Origin: Planctomycetota bacterium
Lineage (GTDB): Bacteria; Planctomycetota; UBA1135; GCA-002686595
Assembly (NCBI GenBank): GCA_016795205.1
Contig: JAEUHZ010000008.1
Location: 1 to 64,000, forward strand
Length of the DNA stretch: 64,000 bases
Direction of reading: 5' to 3'
Shown here: positions 35,039 through 42,708 of the stretch, in pieces
How the letters are laid out: each line of letters opens with the position of its first letter
How positions within the stretch are numbered: the stretch's first letter is position 1
Notes under the pieces: generated by a model
Seen by the model: the letters and a program-made list of their open reading frames with translations, nothing else
Told to the model about the DNA's origin: nothing
The model's database searches: none
Position numbers and translations under genes: made by a program

Positions 35039-37698
35039 AGCAGATCGCCCTGTGCATGATCGTCCGCGACGAGGAACGCTTCCTCGCCGGCTGCCTCGAC
35101 TCCGTCAAGGGCCTGGTCGACGCCCTGATCGTGGTCGACACCGGCAGCTCGGACCGCACGGTCGAGATCGCCGAGTCGCGGGGCGCGACCGTCGTGCGGC
35201 ACGTCTGGGCCGACGACTTCGCCGCGGCCCGCAACGCCGGACTGGCCCGGGTGCCGCGCGGCCGCGAGCGCTGGGTGCTCGTGCTCGACGCCGACGAGCG
35301 GCTCGCGCCGGGGGCCGCCCAGGCCATCCGCGCGGCCGTCGAGCAGGGCGGCTTCGAGCTGGGGCTCCTGCCGCTGCACGACGCCAGCGCGCTCGACGCC
35401 GCGCCCAGCGACGTGGTGTCCGGGCGCGCGCGCCGCGGCGAGCCCGTCGCGCTGCCGCGCCTGATGCGCCTCGACGAGGAGCTCGGCTACGAGGGCCGCA
35501 TCCACGAGCAGGTCACGACCTGGGCCTCGAAGCCCGGACGCCGCACGCGCGCGATCGACGCGCCGATCGTCCACCTGGGCGCCGTGCCCGAGCTGCGCGC
35601 TGAGCGCGGCAAGTCCGATCGCAACCGCCGGCTGCTCGAGCTGCGCGCGGCGGAGGAACCCTCGAACCCGATCGTGCGCGCCTACCTGGCGCGCGAGCTG
35701 GAACGCGCTCTGGAGCCGGAGCGGGCGCTGGCCGAGGCCCGCGCGGCGTGGTCCGCGCTGGTCGCGAGCGCGCGCGCTGGCGCGCCCCAACACGACGCGG
35801 TGCTGCCGGCCACGATCGCGTCCTATCTCCTGATCGCAGCCGGAGCGCACGACGAGGCTCTCTCGATCCTCTCCAACGCGCGGGGCTGGAGCAGCGAGCA
35901 TCCCAATCTCGACCTCCTCGAGGGGCTCGCGCACGAGCGCCGGGCCTTGGCCGCCCCCGACATCGAGGCTTTCGCCACGGAGCTCGCGGCCGCGCGCTCG
36001 GGCTACGAGCGCTGCCTGGCGCTCGCCGGACGCACCTTCGCGGCCGAGGTCCTGCCCGGAGCCTGCGGCGCGACGGGTCGCACGCGGCTGGCCAGCGTGC
36101 TGCTGCTCGCCGGCGAAACCGAGGCAGCGCGCGCCGAGTTCCAGCACGCCTTGGCCGCCGATCCGGCCAGCGTCGAGGCAGCCCTGGGCCGCGCCGAATG
36201 CCTGCTCGACGGGGGCCAGACCGCCGACGCGCTCCGCGCGCTGGAGCCGCTGCTCGTGAGCGGCACGCCGGACGCCTGGACGCTCGCGGCCGAGACCGCC
36301 TTCACGTTCGACGATCTCGCGACCGCGCGCAAGCTGGCCGAGAGCGCGCGCAACGCGGCGCAGCGCACGCCCTGGATCGGCGCCTGGCGTCGCGGCCGGC
36401 TGACGGAGCTCGAGCAGGCCTTGTCCACTCCGGCCGGGGCGGCCGACGTCGCGCGCCCGGGCACGCCTGCTGCGACCTCGACACGTGGCGAAGCAGCACG
36501 CCCCGCGGCTGCGCGCCCCGAGTCCGCGCGCGTCGAGAGCGCGAGCCTCCCGAGCGCCACGGTCGTCGTGCCCTGCTACAACCGCTTCGACCTCCTGCGC
36601 CCCGTGCTCGAGGGCCTTGCGCGCGAGAAGCGCGCCGGACCCTTCCAGCTCGTGCTCGTCGACGACGGCTCCGAGCCGTCCGTGGACACGCTGGTCCGCG
36701 ACTTGATGCTCGAGCAGGACTGCGAGGTCGTGCGCCGCCCGAACGGCGGCCGTGGCGCGGCGCTGAACGACGGACTGGCGCGCGCGACCGGCGAGGTCGT
36801 GATCTTCTGCGACAGCGACATCGTCCCGTGCCCCGGCTTCGTGCGCGAGCACCAAGCCTTCCACGCCGAAGCCCAGAGTGACTTGGCCACGCACCTGGGC
36901 GCGCTCGAGTGGGGCGTCGACGCCGGCCTCACCGGCTGGCTGCTCGGCGCGCGCTCGAACCCGCGCCTGCGCGGTGGCACGCGCCGCGTCGACTGGACGC
37001 AGTGGTTCACGGACAACTGGTCGTTCCGCCGCTCGCTCTTCCAACGCCTGGACCTGCGCTTCGACCTCGCCTACCGCGCCTGGGGCTTCGAGGAGCTCGA
37101 CCTCGCGCGCGTGCTGGAGAGCGCCGGCGCGACGAACACGCTCTCCCTGCGCGCCAAGGGCCGCCACCTGAAGCCCGCGACGATCGAGGGGCTGCGCGCC
37201 AACTTCGCGCGCAGCGTGCCGAACCTCCTGCACCTCGCTCGCAAGTGCCCGAACGACCGGACCGTGCGCGACTGGCTCGGCGGCCACGCCTCCGCCGACG
37301 ACGTCGAGCGCGCCGAGCGCGCCTTCGACCACGCCTGGCGCCGCCTGCAAGAGCTCGACGCCGCGCACCGCCACATCGTGCGCGACGTGCAGGCTCCGGC
37401 CGTCGACAAGGCCTCGATCTCGCTCTCGAACGCCGTGTTCCAGCTCGGGATCACGCGCGGCCTCGCGAAGAGCGCGGACCTCGCCGCGGCGCACGCCGAC
37501 CTGCTGCCGCCGCCGAACCCGCGCAGCCTCTTCACCACGATCAGCGAGTTCGCCCAGCGCGTCGAAGCCCTCGAACGCCGCTGCAGCGTCCGCTCGAACC
37601 CCGGTGGCTGGCTGACCTCCGTCGCCCGCGAGCTCGGCTGGGACGCCAGCTCGCACGCGCTGCGCGACCGCTGGGCGGCCCCGATCGCGGCGCGCTGA
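35035..37698 (+). CDS. GT2-TPR-GT2 glycosyltransferase fusion
   Basis: A protein of 887 residues. Residues 1-230 are a SunS/waaE-type GT2 domain (LCMIVRDEERFLAGCLDSV, VVDTGSSDRTVEIAES, VLVLDADERLAPG). Residues about 240-490 are helical TPR-like repeats (AAAGSYERCLALAG-type helices, ARAEFQHALAADPASVEAAL). A proline/alanine linker then leads to a second GT2 domain from about residue 510 (ATVVVPCYNRFDLLRPVLEG, LVLVDDGSEPSVDTL, VIFCDSDIVPCPGF). It is coupled to the upstream gene by ATGA. The substrate is unknown. Confidence 0.85.
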   Translation: MKQIALCMIVRDEERFLAGCLDSVKGLVDALIVVDTGSSDRTVEIAESRGATVVRHVWADDFAAARNAGLARVPRGRERWVLVLDADERLAPGAAQAIRAAVEQGGFELGLLPLHDASALDAAPSDVVSGRARRGEPVALPRLMRLDEELGYEGRIHEQVTTWASKPGRRTRAIDAPIVHLGAVPELRAERGKSDRNRRLLELRAAEEPSNPIVRAYLARELERALEPERALAEARAAWSALVASARAGAPQHDAVLPATIASYLLIAAGAHDEALSILSNARGWSSEHPNLDLLEGLAHERRALAAPDIEAFATELAAARSGYERCLALAGRTFAAEVLPGACGATGRTRLASVLLLAGETEAARAEFQHALAADPASVEAALGRAECLLDGGQTADALRALEPLLVSGTPDAWTLAAETAFTFDDLATARKLAESARNAAQRTPWIGAWRRGRLTELEQALSTPAGAADVARPGTPAATSTRGEAARPAAARPESARVESASLPSATVVVPCYNRFDLLRPVLEGLAREKRAGPFQLVLVDDGSEPSVDTLVRDLMLEQDCEVVRRPNGGRGAALNDGLARATGEVVIFCDSDIVPCPGFVREHQAFHAEAQSDLATHLGALEWGVDAGLTGWLLGARSNPRLRGGTRRVDWTQWFTDNWSFRRSLFQRLDLRFDLAYRAWGFEELDLARVLESAGATNTLSLRAKGRHLKPATIEGLRANFARSVPNLLHLARKCPNDRTVRDWLGGHASADDVERAERAFDHAWRRLQELDAAHRHIVRDVQAPAVDKASISLSNAVFQLGITRGLAKSADLAAAHADLLPPPNPRSLFTTISEFAQRVEALERRCSVRSNPGGWLTSVARELGWDASSHALRDRWAAPIAAR

Positions 37699-37872
37699 TC
37701 GGGGCGGTTGGGCGGCCTTGGGGACGAACCAGGAGTAGTCCGCGAACTCGCCCCCGTACGCCCCGCTCACGCGGTGCCCTCCGGGGAGCGCGCAGCGCTG
37801 CGCCAACGCTCACGCCTCCCCGAGGCTCGCGGTCCTTGGTGGCGCGTGGCGCCATCGGCCACGAGCTACTGG

Positions 37873-38784
37873 CTATCCACTTCCCCTCGGTCGCGCGCAG
37901 AGCTCATCCGCCAACCGAACAATCTCTGAGCGACGCGCCAGGCACTCCAGCCAGCGGGATGGAATGCCGTTCTCACCGTAGTACGCTCCGGCAACTTGGC
38001 CACACACTGCGGCCGTCGTATCCGCGTCGTCTCCGAGATTGGCCGCCGCGAGAATCGCATCCGCAAAGCTCTCGGTCCGGGAGAAGGCCCACAAGGCCGC
38101 CTCCAAGCTCCGTATGACGTAACCCGAGCCGCGGATCTCCGACTCTGGCTTGCTGCGATACCCTCCACGAGCGATCTCCGCCACTGAGTCCACAGCGACG
38201 AATGCTTCAGCGTCACCGAGAAGCACGTCCTGCTTCGGTTTACCCAATAGCGCCCTGTGCACGATCCTCGCGAACAGGCGACAAGCGTCGATGCACTCTG
38301 GTGCTCGGTGAGTGGTGCGCGCACTCTCGCCTGCGAATCGCTCTACGGCGTGGATATCGGGAGAGTAGTACATGGAGATCGGGGCAAGCCGCATGATGCA
38401 CCCATTGCCGGCACTATCCGGCTCGCTGGATCCGGCATATGGGTTCCCATCTCGCCGGTAACGGCGTAGGGCTGACGCCACTGTGCTACCGATATCGAAG
38501 CAGGTGCCGGTGCTGCTCATGTAGCCATCATCCACCCACCGGCAGTACCGACGCATCTGGTCGTCCGCGTCGAAGCCGTCCCCCTCGACGAGGCTTGCAG
38601 CCAAGCACAGCGCCATGGACGTGTCATCGGTCCACTGGCCTGGCAGGAGCGCAAAGGGACCGCCGCCGACCATGTCCGTCAAGGGCTCGAAGGAGCCGCG
38701 TGCCCGAAACTCCACGGCAGTGCCGACGGCGTCGCCGACGGCAAGGCCGAGCAGACATCCGCGGAATCGAGCGTCCTGCTTCAT
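37873..38784 (-). CDS. ADP-ribosylglycohydrolase family protein
   Basis: A protein of 303 residues. The family N-terminus is FRGCLLGLAVGDAVGTAVEF. The dinuclear metal site is formed by QWTDDTSMALCLAASL near the N-terminus and NLGDDADTTAAVCGQVAGAYYG near the C-terminus, so both conserved aspartate clusters are intact. Members remove ADP-ribose from proteins or nucleic acids, or process related metabolites. It is the last gene of the cassette array and lies 37 nt downstream of the DUF6717 gene with no attC between, so the two may share a cassette. Confidence 0.9.
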   Translation of the reverse strand: MKQDARFRGCLLGLAVGDAVGTAVEFRARGSFEPLTDMVGGGPFALLPGQWTDDTSMALCLAASLVEGDGFDADDQMRRYCRWVDDGYMSSTGTCFDIGSTVASALRRYRRDGNPYAGSSEPDSAGNGCIMRLAPISMYYSPDIHAVERFAGESARTTHRAPECIDACRLFARIVHRALLGKPKQDVLLGDAEAFVAVDSVAEIARGGYRSKPESEIRGSGYVIRSLEAALWAFSRTESFADAILAAANLGDDADTTAAVCGQVAGAYYGENGIPSRWLECLARRSEIVRLADELCARPRGSG

Positions 38785-38821
38785 GTACACACAATGCGTC
38801 GCGAATCTACTGGCGCTCACA

Positions 38822-39211
38822 CTAGTCCTGCCGATTCGGGTCACCCGTGGGCATCGCCTTCTGTTGGGCTTTGCGTCGGGTGCACTGCACGAAGATCTGC
38901 TTCGGTGCAGACTCGAAGTACTTGAACAGGGCAGGGCACAGCCAGCCTTCCATGTCGAGACTGGGGCAGAAGTACCAGTTGCCCCCGTGCTCACCTCGAC
39001 GCCAGTCGAGCTGCGCTTGGTAGCCAGGGAAGGGAGAGGCCGAGAAGAGCAGCGTGAAGCCCGATGCAGCGTCGGGAATGCTCTCGACAAGTCGATCGAT
39101 GATCAGGTCGGCCCCCGCGACGAAGGGCTCCTGCACCAAGCCGGTTCGTGCGTCATCGAAGACCCACATGCCTTCGGCGCGATAGGGGCAAATGACGAGC
39201 ATGGAGTTCAT
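38822..39211 (-). CDS. DUF6717-like protein
   Basis: A protein of 129 residues. The sequence CPYRAEGMWVFDDARTGLVQ, then EPFVAGADLIIDRLVESIPD, FTLLFSASPFPG and GWLCPALFKYFESAPKQIFV, matches the small cytoplasmic family I recall as DUF6717. Its function is unknown. It begins inside the cassette array about 220 nt after an attC-like site and is followed at once by the ADP-ribosylglycohydrolase gene. A pairing with that enzyme is possible but unproven. Confidence 0.75.
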   Translation of the reverse strand: MNSMLVICPYRAEGMWVFDDARTGLVQEPFVAGADLIIDRLVESIPDAASGFTLLFSASPFPGYQAQLDWRRGEHGGNWYFCPSLDMEGWLCPALFKYFESAPKQIFVQCTRRKAQQKAMPTGDPNRQD

Positions 39212-39245
39212 GGGCTCGGCAGCCTAGCGTCTGGGACCATCAGCC

Positions 39246-39294
39246 GCGAGCGCCTCTGCGGCGCTCGCCAGTCGGACGGCCTTGGGAGGCCGTC
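39246..39294. repeat. Two perfect GC-rich hairpins upstream of the DUF6717 gene
   Basis: The first has a 9-bp stem (GCGAGCGCC, 39246-39254, with 39260-39268) and a 5-base loop. The second has a 7-bp stem (GACGGCC, 39275-39281, with 39288-39294) and a 6-base loop. They occupy the non-coding 220 bases between the attC-like site at 39432 and the DUF6717 start. They may be remnants of another attC or a leader structure; core boxes are not convincing. Confidence 0.4.
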
Positions 39295-39431
39295 GCCCGA
39301 CACCTCCTCTCCGATCAGAACGAGTAGCTCCTGGACCTGCTGCCGTGGACCCGGCCTGTGGTGATCGTTCAGGTCAACGTGTCACCGACAAGCATCGCGA
39401 AAGCTCGCCGCCAAGTAGTGTTACCCATCGA

Positions 39432-39489
39432 GGCCAACGTTCAGCATCAGCGGCGGCGCGAAGCGGCCGTCCACTGCATGCTGTTGCCA
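39432..39489 (-). other. attC-like site (degenerate)
   Basis: On the minus strand it starts GGCAAC and ends GTTGGCC, close to but not exactly the R'' and R' consensus. The inner arms CAGCAT..CAGTGG and CCGCTGATGCTG pair with one extra base, the classic extrahelical-base feature. It follows the DUF1801 gene by 43 nt. Confidence 0.5.
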
Positions 39490-39532
39490 GGCCGCTGGCT
39501 GACACGTATGCGATCAACAACCGTGTTCGGGT

Positions 39533-40039
39533 CTACCGCTTCTTCCCTCCGACACCGGGCACGGCCGTGACTTGCTTCATCCATTCCGCGACCTGGCGTT
39601 CGTCCAGATCCTCCACGGACTTGAGCTCCACGCCCCGCGTAGACTTGCCCATCGCCACTGGCGTCACCGGGGGTACCGGCTTGAGAGCAACGCCGTTCAC
39701 GAACATGAGCTTGACGTGGCCGGCGAATCCACCGCAACAGAAGCACCAGCCGTCGCCGATGCCATAGTAGGACATGCCCCATTTCACCGAGCGCTGTAGG
39801 CCGGGAAGCGTCTTGGCCGCAAGAGCATCAACCCTCTCCGCGATGCCGCGCTGCGGCTGCGGCAGACTAGCGATGTAGGCAAAGACTGACTTGTCACCGA
39901 CGGCAGCCTTCGCCGGGCTTGCTTTGCCGGTCACCATGGAGTCGCGCAGGGGAGTGGCAGCCTTGCCTTCTGCCGCCGTACGCTTGGCCGGCTTTCGGTC
40001 TGCGGACTTGACACTCTTGTCAGTCTTGCGGGCGGGCAT
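39533..40039 (-). CDS. DUF1801 (YdhG-like) protein with lysine-rich N-terminus
   Basis: A protein of 168 residues. The first 45 residues are basic and low-complexity (KTDKSVKSADRKPAKRTAAE). The DUF1801 domain follows: VFAYIASLPQPQRGIAERVD, LKWGMSYYG-like VKWGMSYYGIGDGWCFCCGG and HVKLMFVNGVAL. The family fold is small and its role is unclear. ATG at 40039 is chosen because AGGAG lies at the right distance; a second ATG at 40063 lacks this. It sits between two attC-like sites and so is a single-gene cassette. Confidence 0.8.
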   Translation of the reverse strand: MPARKTDKSVKSADRKPAKRTAAEGKAATPLRDSMVTGKASPAKAAVGDKSVFAYIASLPQPQRGIAERVDALAAKTLPGLQRSVKWGMSYYGIGDGWCFCCGGFAGHVKLMFVNGVALKPVPPVTPVAMGKSTRGVELKSVEDLDERQVAEWMKQVTAVPGVGGKKR

Positions 40040-40066
40040 GTGGTCTCCTGTAGCGTGTTTCATGCT

Positions 40067-40129
40067 GCTCAACGTCTTGCCGATCAGCGACGGCGCGGTG
40101 CGCCGCCCGCTGTATCGGCTGGTCATGCG
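40067..40129 (-). other. attC site
   Basis: The minus-strand right end reads CGGCAAGACGTTGAGC, with a perfect R' box (GTTGAGC). It closely matches the right end of the site at 41304 (CGGCAAAGCGTTAAGC). The inner arms GCCGATACAGCG and CGCTGATCGGC pair with an extra base. The R'' box is degenerate (GCATGAC) and overlaps the stop codon of the upstream gene. Confidence 0.7.
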
Positions 40130-40791
40130 GGTCCTGAGAGCGCCGAGTGAATCGTGTGAATTCCATGAAGTAGGCGGATGACATCAGTACGCGTCCAATC
40201 CGCAGTAGCGCGGCCATGCATGATCCAGTGCCGGTTAAAGTGCGGCTCGCCCGTCTGGAAGTTGCTGCGGGCAAACAACATGTTGACGTAGTCAGTAATC
40301 GTCTGCCAGACCAGTCGCCCGAAGTCGTCCTTCTGGTTTTGACTGATCTGTTCGATCTCCTGCTTGACGCCGGTGCATGTCGTTGGCCTGGTGAAGACCA
40401 TGCCCTCAAGCACGGTAAGGAGCGCTGGCACGACGATCACGTTGTGATCGCGATCAATCGCCTGTTGCGACTGCCGCATGAGCACGTGCCACTTGCGCAT
40501 GTGATCGCACGTACTGAGATCGTCGATAACCTGGAGGATCCGCGCGCCGTCGTCCGCTTCGTAGAATGCGACGAATACATCGTCGGTCTCTGCCTCGCCT
40601 GCCTCGTCAAGGGCATCCACAAGGTTCGCAAGTTCGGCGGAGTCCCAATCAGGATTGAGGGGCCAACCACGTTCGCCAAAGCGACCGGCCTTCAGAAGCA
40701 AGTGGTCAATGCGGATCGTAGTCTGTTGGAGCCGCTCCGCGATCTGTTGACCAGCGGCACGAATCTGCTGCCAGGGATCCTCACGGGTCAT
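40123..40791 (-). CDS. Cassette protein with HEPN-like RxxxxH motif
   Basis: A protein of 222 residues, mostly alpha-helical and soluble. The N-terminus has a long amphipathic helix (QIRAAGQQIAERLQQTTIRI). The C-terminal segment, VWQTITDYVNMLFARSN then FNRHWIMHGRATADW, resembles the end of HEPN-like domains, where N-R-H-x-x-x-H-G is common. RHWIMH fits the RNase motif Rx4-6H. No firm family assignment can be made by eye. Its ATG overlaps the stop of the GNAT gene (ATGA), so both are in one cassette and are translationally coupled. Confidence 0.75.
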   Translation of the reverse strand: MTREDPWQQIRAAGQQIAERLQQTTIRIDHLLLKAGRFGERGWPLNPDWDSAELANLVDALDEAGEAETDDVFVAFYEADDGARILQVIDDLSTCDHMRKWHVLMRQSQQAIDRDHNVIVVPALLTVLEGMVFTRPTTCTGVKQEIEQISQNQKDDFGRLVWQTITDYVNMLFARSNFQTGEPHFNRHWIMHGRATADWTRTDVIRLLHGIHTIHSALSGPA

Positions 40792-41294
40792 CGCCGTCCT
40801 CCGCACAACGCCTGCGCTCCGGCGCGTGCGTCTTCGCACGTCACCAGGAGCGCATTGTTGGGCAACTGCCACTCCCACACGGGCCCATCTTCAGGATGAT
40901 CGACTGTTCCTACCATGGCGAAGCCAAGGCGGCGAAGCATGGTCGTAGACGCACCTTCTTGCGGCAGCGTTTGTGCAGCAATGACTACCTTCATATCCGC
41001 CATCCTGCCACACTCAATGAGAGCCTCCGCCATGCCTGTGGCGTAGCCGCGCCCCTCGAACCCAGGCAAGGTACAATATGCAATCTCGACACGATTTGCG
41101 ACTGGTGGCGACTTGAAGCCGCAGGTACCGATGCAAACAGATTCGTCCAAGGTGAAGTATCCCAGCCATGGCGGTACGAATCCCATACCCTTGTAGAGAT
41201 CGACGTACGCTGCGCCCACTTCCTTGGCGGCATCCGGCACATCAGGGATTTCCTTTGCAGGCATACCAGCTCGGAATACGTGTATTAGCTTCAT
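40788..41294 (-). CDS. GNAT-family N-acetyltransferase
   Basis: A protein of 168 residues. The acetyl-CoA-binding motif A is present as EIAYCTLPGFEGRGYATGMA (R-G-x-G/A type). The preceding strand IGTCGFKSPP and the following VVIAAQTLPQEGASTTMLRR and LGFAMVGTV complete the GNAT fold. The acceptor is unknown. It begins 9 nt after an attC site and overlaps the HEPN-like gene by 4 nt. Many cassette-borne GNATs act in resistance or as toxins; neither role is shown here. Confidence 0.88.
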   Translation of the reverse strand: MKLIHVFRAGMPAKEIPDVPDAAKEVGAAYVDLYKGMGFVPPWLGYFTLDESVCIGTCGFKSPPVANRVEIAYCTLPGFEGRGYATGMAEALIECGRMADMKVVIAAQTLPQEGASTTMLRRLGFAMVGTVDHPEDGPVWEWQLPNNALLVTCEDARAGAQALCGGRR

Positions 41295-41303
41295 GCTTCT
41301 AAT

Positions 41304-41363
41304 GCTTAACGCTTTGCCGATTGGCGGCGACCGACGGCCATCCGCTGCATTGGCATGTTAGGC
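41304..41363 (-). other. attC site
   Basis: 60 bases. Minus-strand R'' is GCCTAAC and R' is GTTAAGC, both perfect to RYYYAAC and GTTRRRY. The inner arms ATGCCAATGCAGCGG and CCGCCAATCGGCA pair with unpaired extra bases. It lies cleanly between the membrane-protein stop (41373) and the GNAT start (41294). It is the clearest of the sites. Confidence 0.85.
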
Positions 41364-41372
41364 GACGCATTT

Positions 41373-42002
41373 TCATGTGATGAAACCATGTTTTTTTAGA
41401 AGCTCCTTGAGCTTTTGTTCAGGCACGCTTGCCTTGAGGGTCGGCAGCTCTTCGCGGTGTTGCCGAACATCGTTTGCCAAGGCAGCTGCAAGCGTGAAGA
41501 GTCCCAGCCAGAGAAGAACTACTTCTTGTCTTGCGAACGTACCGTACGCTGCAATCAGGATCACGGCGGTCAGATAAGGAATGTGGGCTTCGGAATGCGC
41601 CACGTCCAGTCGTTCGGCGATCCCGGGTTCAAGCCCTGCTCGTCGCACGGTATTGTATGCAAGTCTTCGATTGCCGAAGCGCACCCCCAGTGTCGCGAGA
41701 TACCAGATCGGACTCACAGGTTCGTGGCGGCGAGAAGAGAACTTCCACATCAACCAGTCCAAGCCATGAGCAAGCGGGAACAGCAACCATTCGCCCAGCA
41801 GGTAGCGGTACAAGACGTATATCGCCGCACCAGCTGCCAGTACGACGATCGGTCCGAGAACCGATCCGGCCGCGTCTATGGCAGACTTGAGCTTCGAAGT
41901 TTCTGACGTGAGCAGGAAGACGCCGAGTAACAGGAAGCCCGCGTATCCATAGCGAAGGATCCGGGAGAGTTCCAGCTTGCCTGCCATGATGTTGGCCGTC
42001 AT
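41373..42002 (-). CDS. Cassette-borne integral membrane protein
   Basis: A protein of 209 residues. It has two N-terminal helices (YAGFLLLGVFLLTS and LGPIVVLAAGAAIYVLYRYL) and two more near residues 140-175 (YLTAVILIAAYGTFA, VLLWLGLFTLAAALAND). A cytoplasmic-type loop between them has WYLATLGVRFGNRRLAYNTV. The C-terminal tail is basic (EQKLKELLKKHGF). I do not recognise the family. It is a complete single-gene cassette between two attC sites and is less GC-rich than chromosomal genes nearby. Confidence 0.8.
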   Translation of the reverse strand: MTANIMAGKLELSRILRYGYAGFLLLGVFLLTSETSKLKSAIDAAGSVLGPIVVLAAGAAIYVLYRYLLGEWLLFPLAHGLDWLMWKFSSRRHEPVSPIWYLATLGVRFGNRRLAYNTVRRAGLEPGIAERLDVAHSEAHIPYLTAVILIAAYGTFARQEVVLLWLGLFTLAAALANDVRQHREELPTLKASVPEQKLKELLKKHGFIT

Positions 42003-42015
42003 AAGTGCTTCGTTC

Positions 42016-42085
42016 GTCTAACGTCCTTGACACTCAGCCGGCGGCGCCGCTTGGGGCGCCGGTCGGCTGCTGCGTCTTGTTGGGC
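42016..42085 (-). other. attC site
   Basis: 70 bases. On the minus strand R'' is GCCCAAC and R' is GTTAGAC, both matching consensus. The centre is a GC-rich near-palindrome (CAGCCGACCGGCGCC with GGCGCCGGCTG). It starts 5 nt after the stop codon at 42091, as attC sites usually do. Confidence 0.82.
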
Positions 42086-42090
42086 CGTGA

Positions 42091-42177
42091 TCATCCCCTT
42101 ACGAAGACATCCAGCTGATCCATGTATACCGCCAGCTTGTCTAAGACGTAGTCCGCGACTGCCGCCGGTTTGCGATT
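42091..42177 (-). pseudogene. 3' remnant of a cassette gene
   Basis: The last 29 codons before the stop at 42091 read like a protein C-terminus (AVADYVLDKLAVYMDQLDVF). Upstream the frame turns at once into arginine- and proline-rich high-GC sequence with no start that fits. The simplest view is a cassette gene truncated at the array boundary near 42178. The original function cannot be told. Confidence 0.4.
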
Positions 42178-42708
42178 GTTAGTGTAGGGCGCATGGCGGC
42201 GCAGGCGCGCTCGCCAAGGCGTGGCGGAGAACCTGCGCGTCGAGATGCGAGGTCGGATGCGTGGGCCGGGTCGAGCGGGCGCTCGCAGACGATCGACGCG
42301 CCGCCGAGGCCGGGCCAGGTCGCGGGATGAACGCCTGCGACCGGTGCTCGTGTGGCAGCGCGAGTGTCGATTGCGATCGGCGTCTGCAAGCTTGCGAGCG
42401 TGCGAGCAACCATCGATGCGAATCGTCCCCAGATGCTCCACGGCCGTCAAGCAACGTGCGGCGGACCGCCGTCCGAGGTCCCGCTCGACCCAGGAGCTGG
42501 TCTCGCCGCGCGAGAGGTGTCCCCGTCGCTGGCCCAGCGTGGCTCCGTGACACGGGCAAGAAACACCGCGCGCCGCTCCACATGGGGTGCACGTCCGAGG
42601 TCATGGGGCCCGACTTCAGCGCCCGCGGGCACCGCAGCGCACGCGGGCGACCGGATGCGCGCGGCGCGCCCCGCGTAGCATTCGGCCCCGCCGCGCTCCC
42701 CCCCCACC
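42178..42708. other. Intergenic region bordering the cassette array
   Basis: About 530 bases of chromosome-like high-GC DNA with no convincing gene on either strand. This is where an integrase gene or attI site would be expected for the array. I looked for a tyrosine-recombinase-like C-terminus and found none. It may hold decayed sequence. Confidence 0.5.

Larger units (their letters stand above)
37873..42085 (-). mobile_element. Integron cassette array lacking an integrase (CALIN)
   Basis: Six complete small genes and one gene fragment, all on the minus strand, are separated by imperfect palindromes with integron core boxes (R'' RYYYAAC and R' GTTRRRY). Four attC-like sites are listed separately at 42016, 41304, 40067 and 39432. 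The two best follow the consensus exactly. Their R' ends share CGGCAA..CGTT.AGC-like sequence. Base composition is visibly less GC-rich than the flanks. Two cassettes carry overlapping or adjacent gene pairs. No tyrosine recombinase is recognisable inside the window. Confidence 0.75.

Noticed and set aside
37790-37803. 14-base palindrome GCGCAGCGCTGCGC past the last cassette gene
   Set aside because: Considered as part of a terminal attC, but no R'' or R' box is placed correctly; likely chance in GC-rich DNA.
37715-37806. Protein-like minus-strand stretch containing EFADYSWFVPKAA
   Set aside because: It looks more natural than its surroundings and could be a remnant of a cassette gene at the array's far end, but it is too short, has no attC beside it and runs into antisense of the glycosyltransferase.
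39447-39782. Small minus-strand frame overlapping the DUF1801 gene end
   Set aside because: It overlaps the real gene in another frame and an attC-like site, and shows no domain features.
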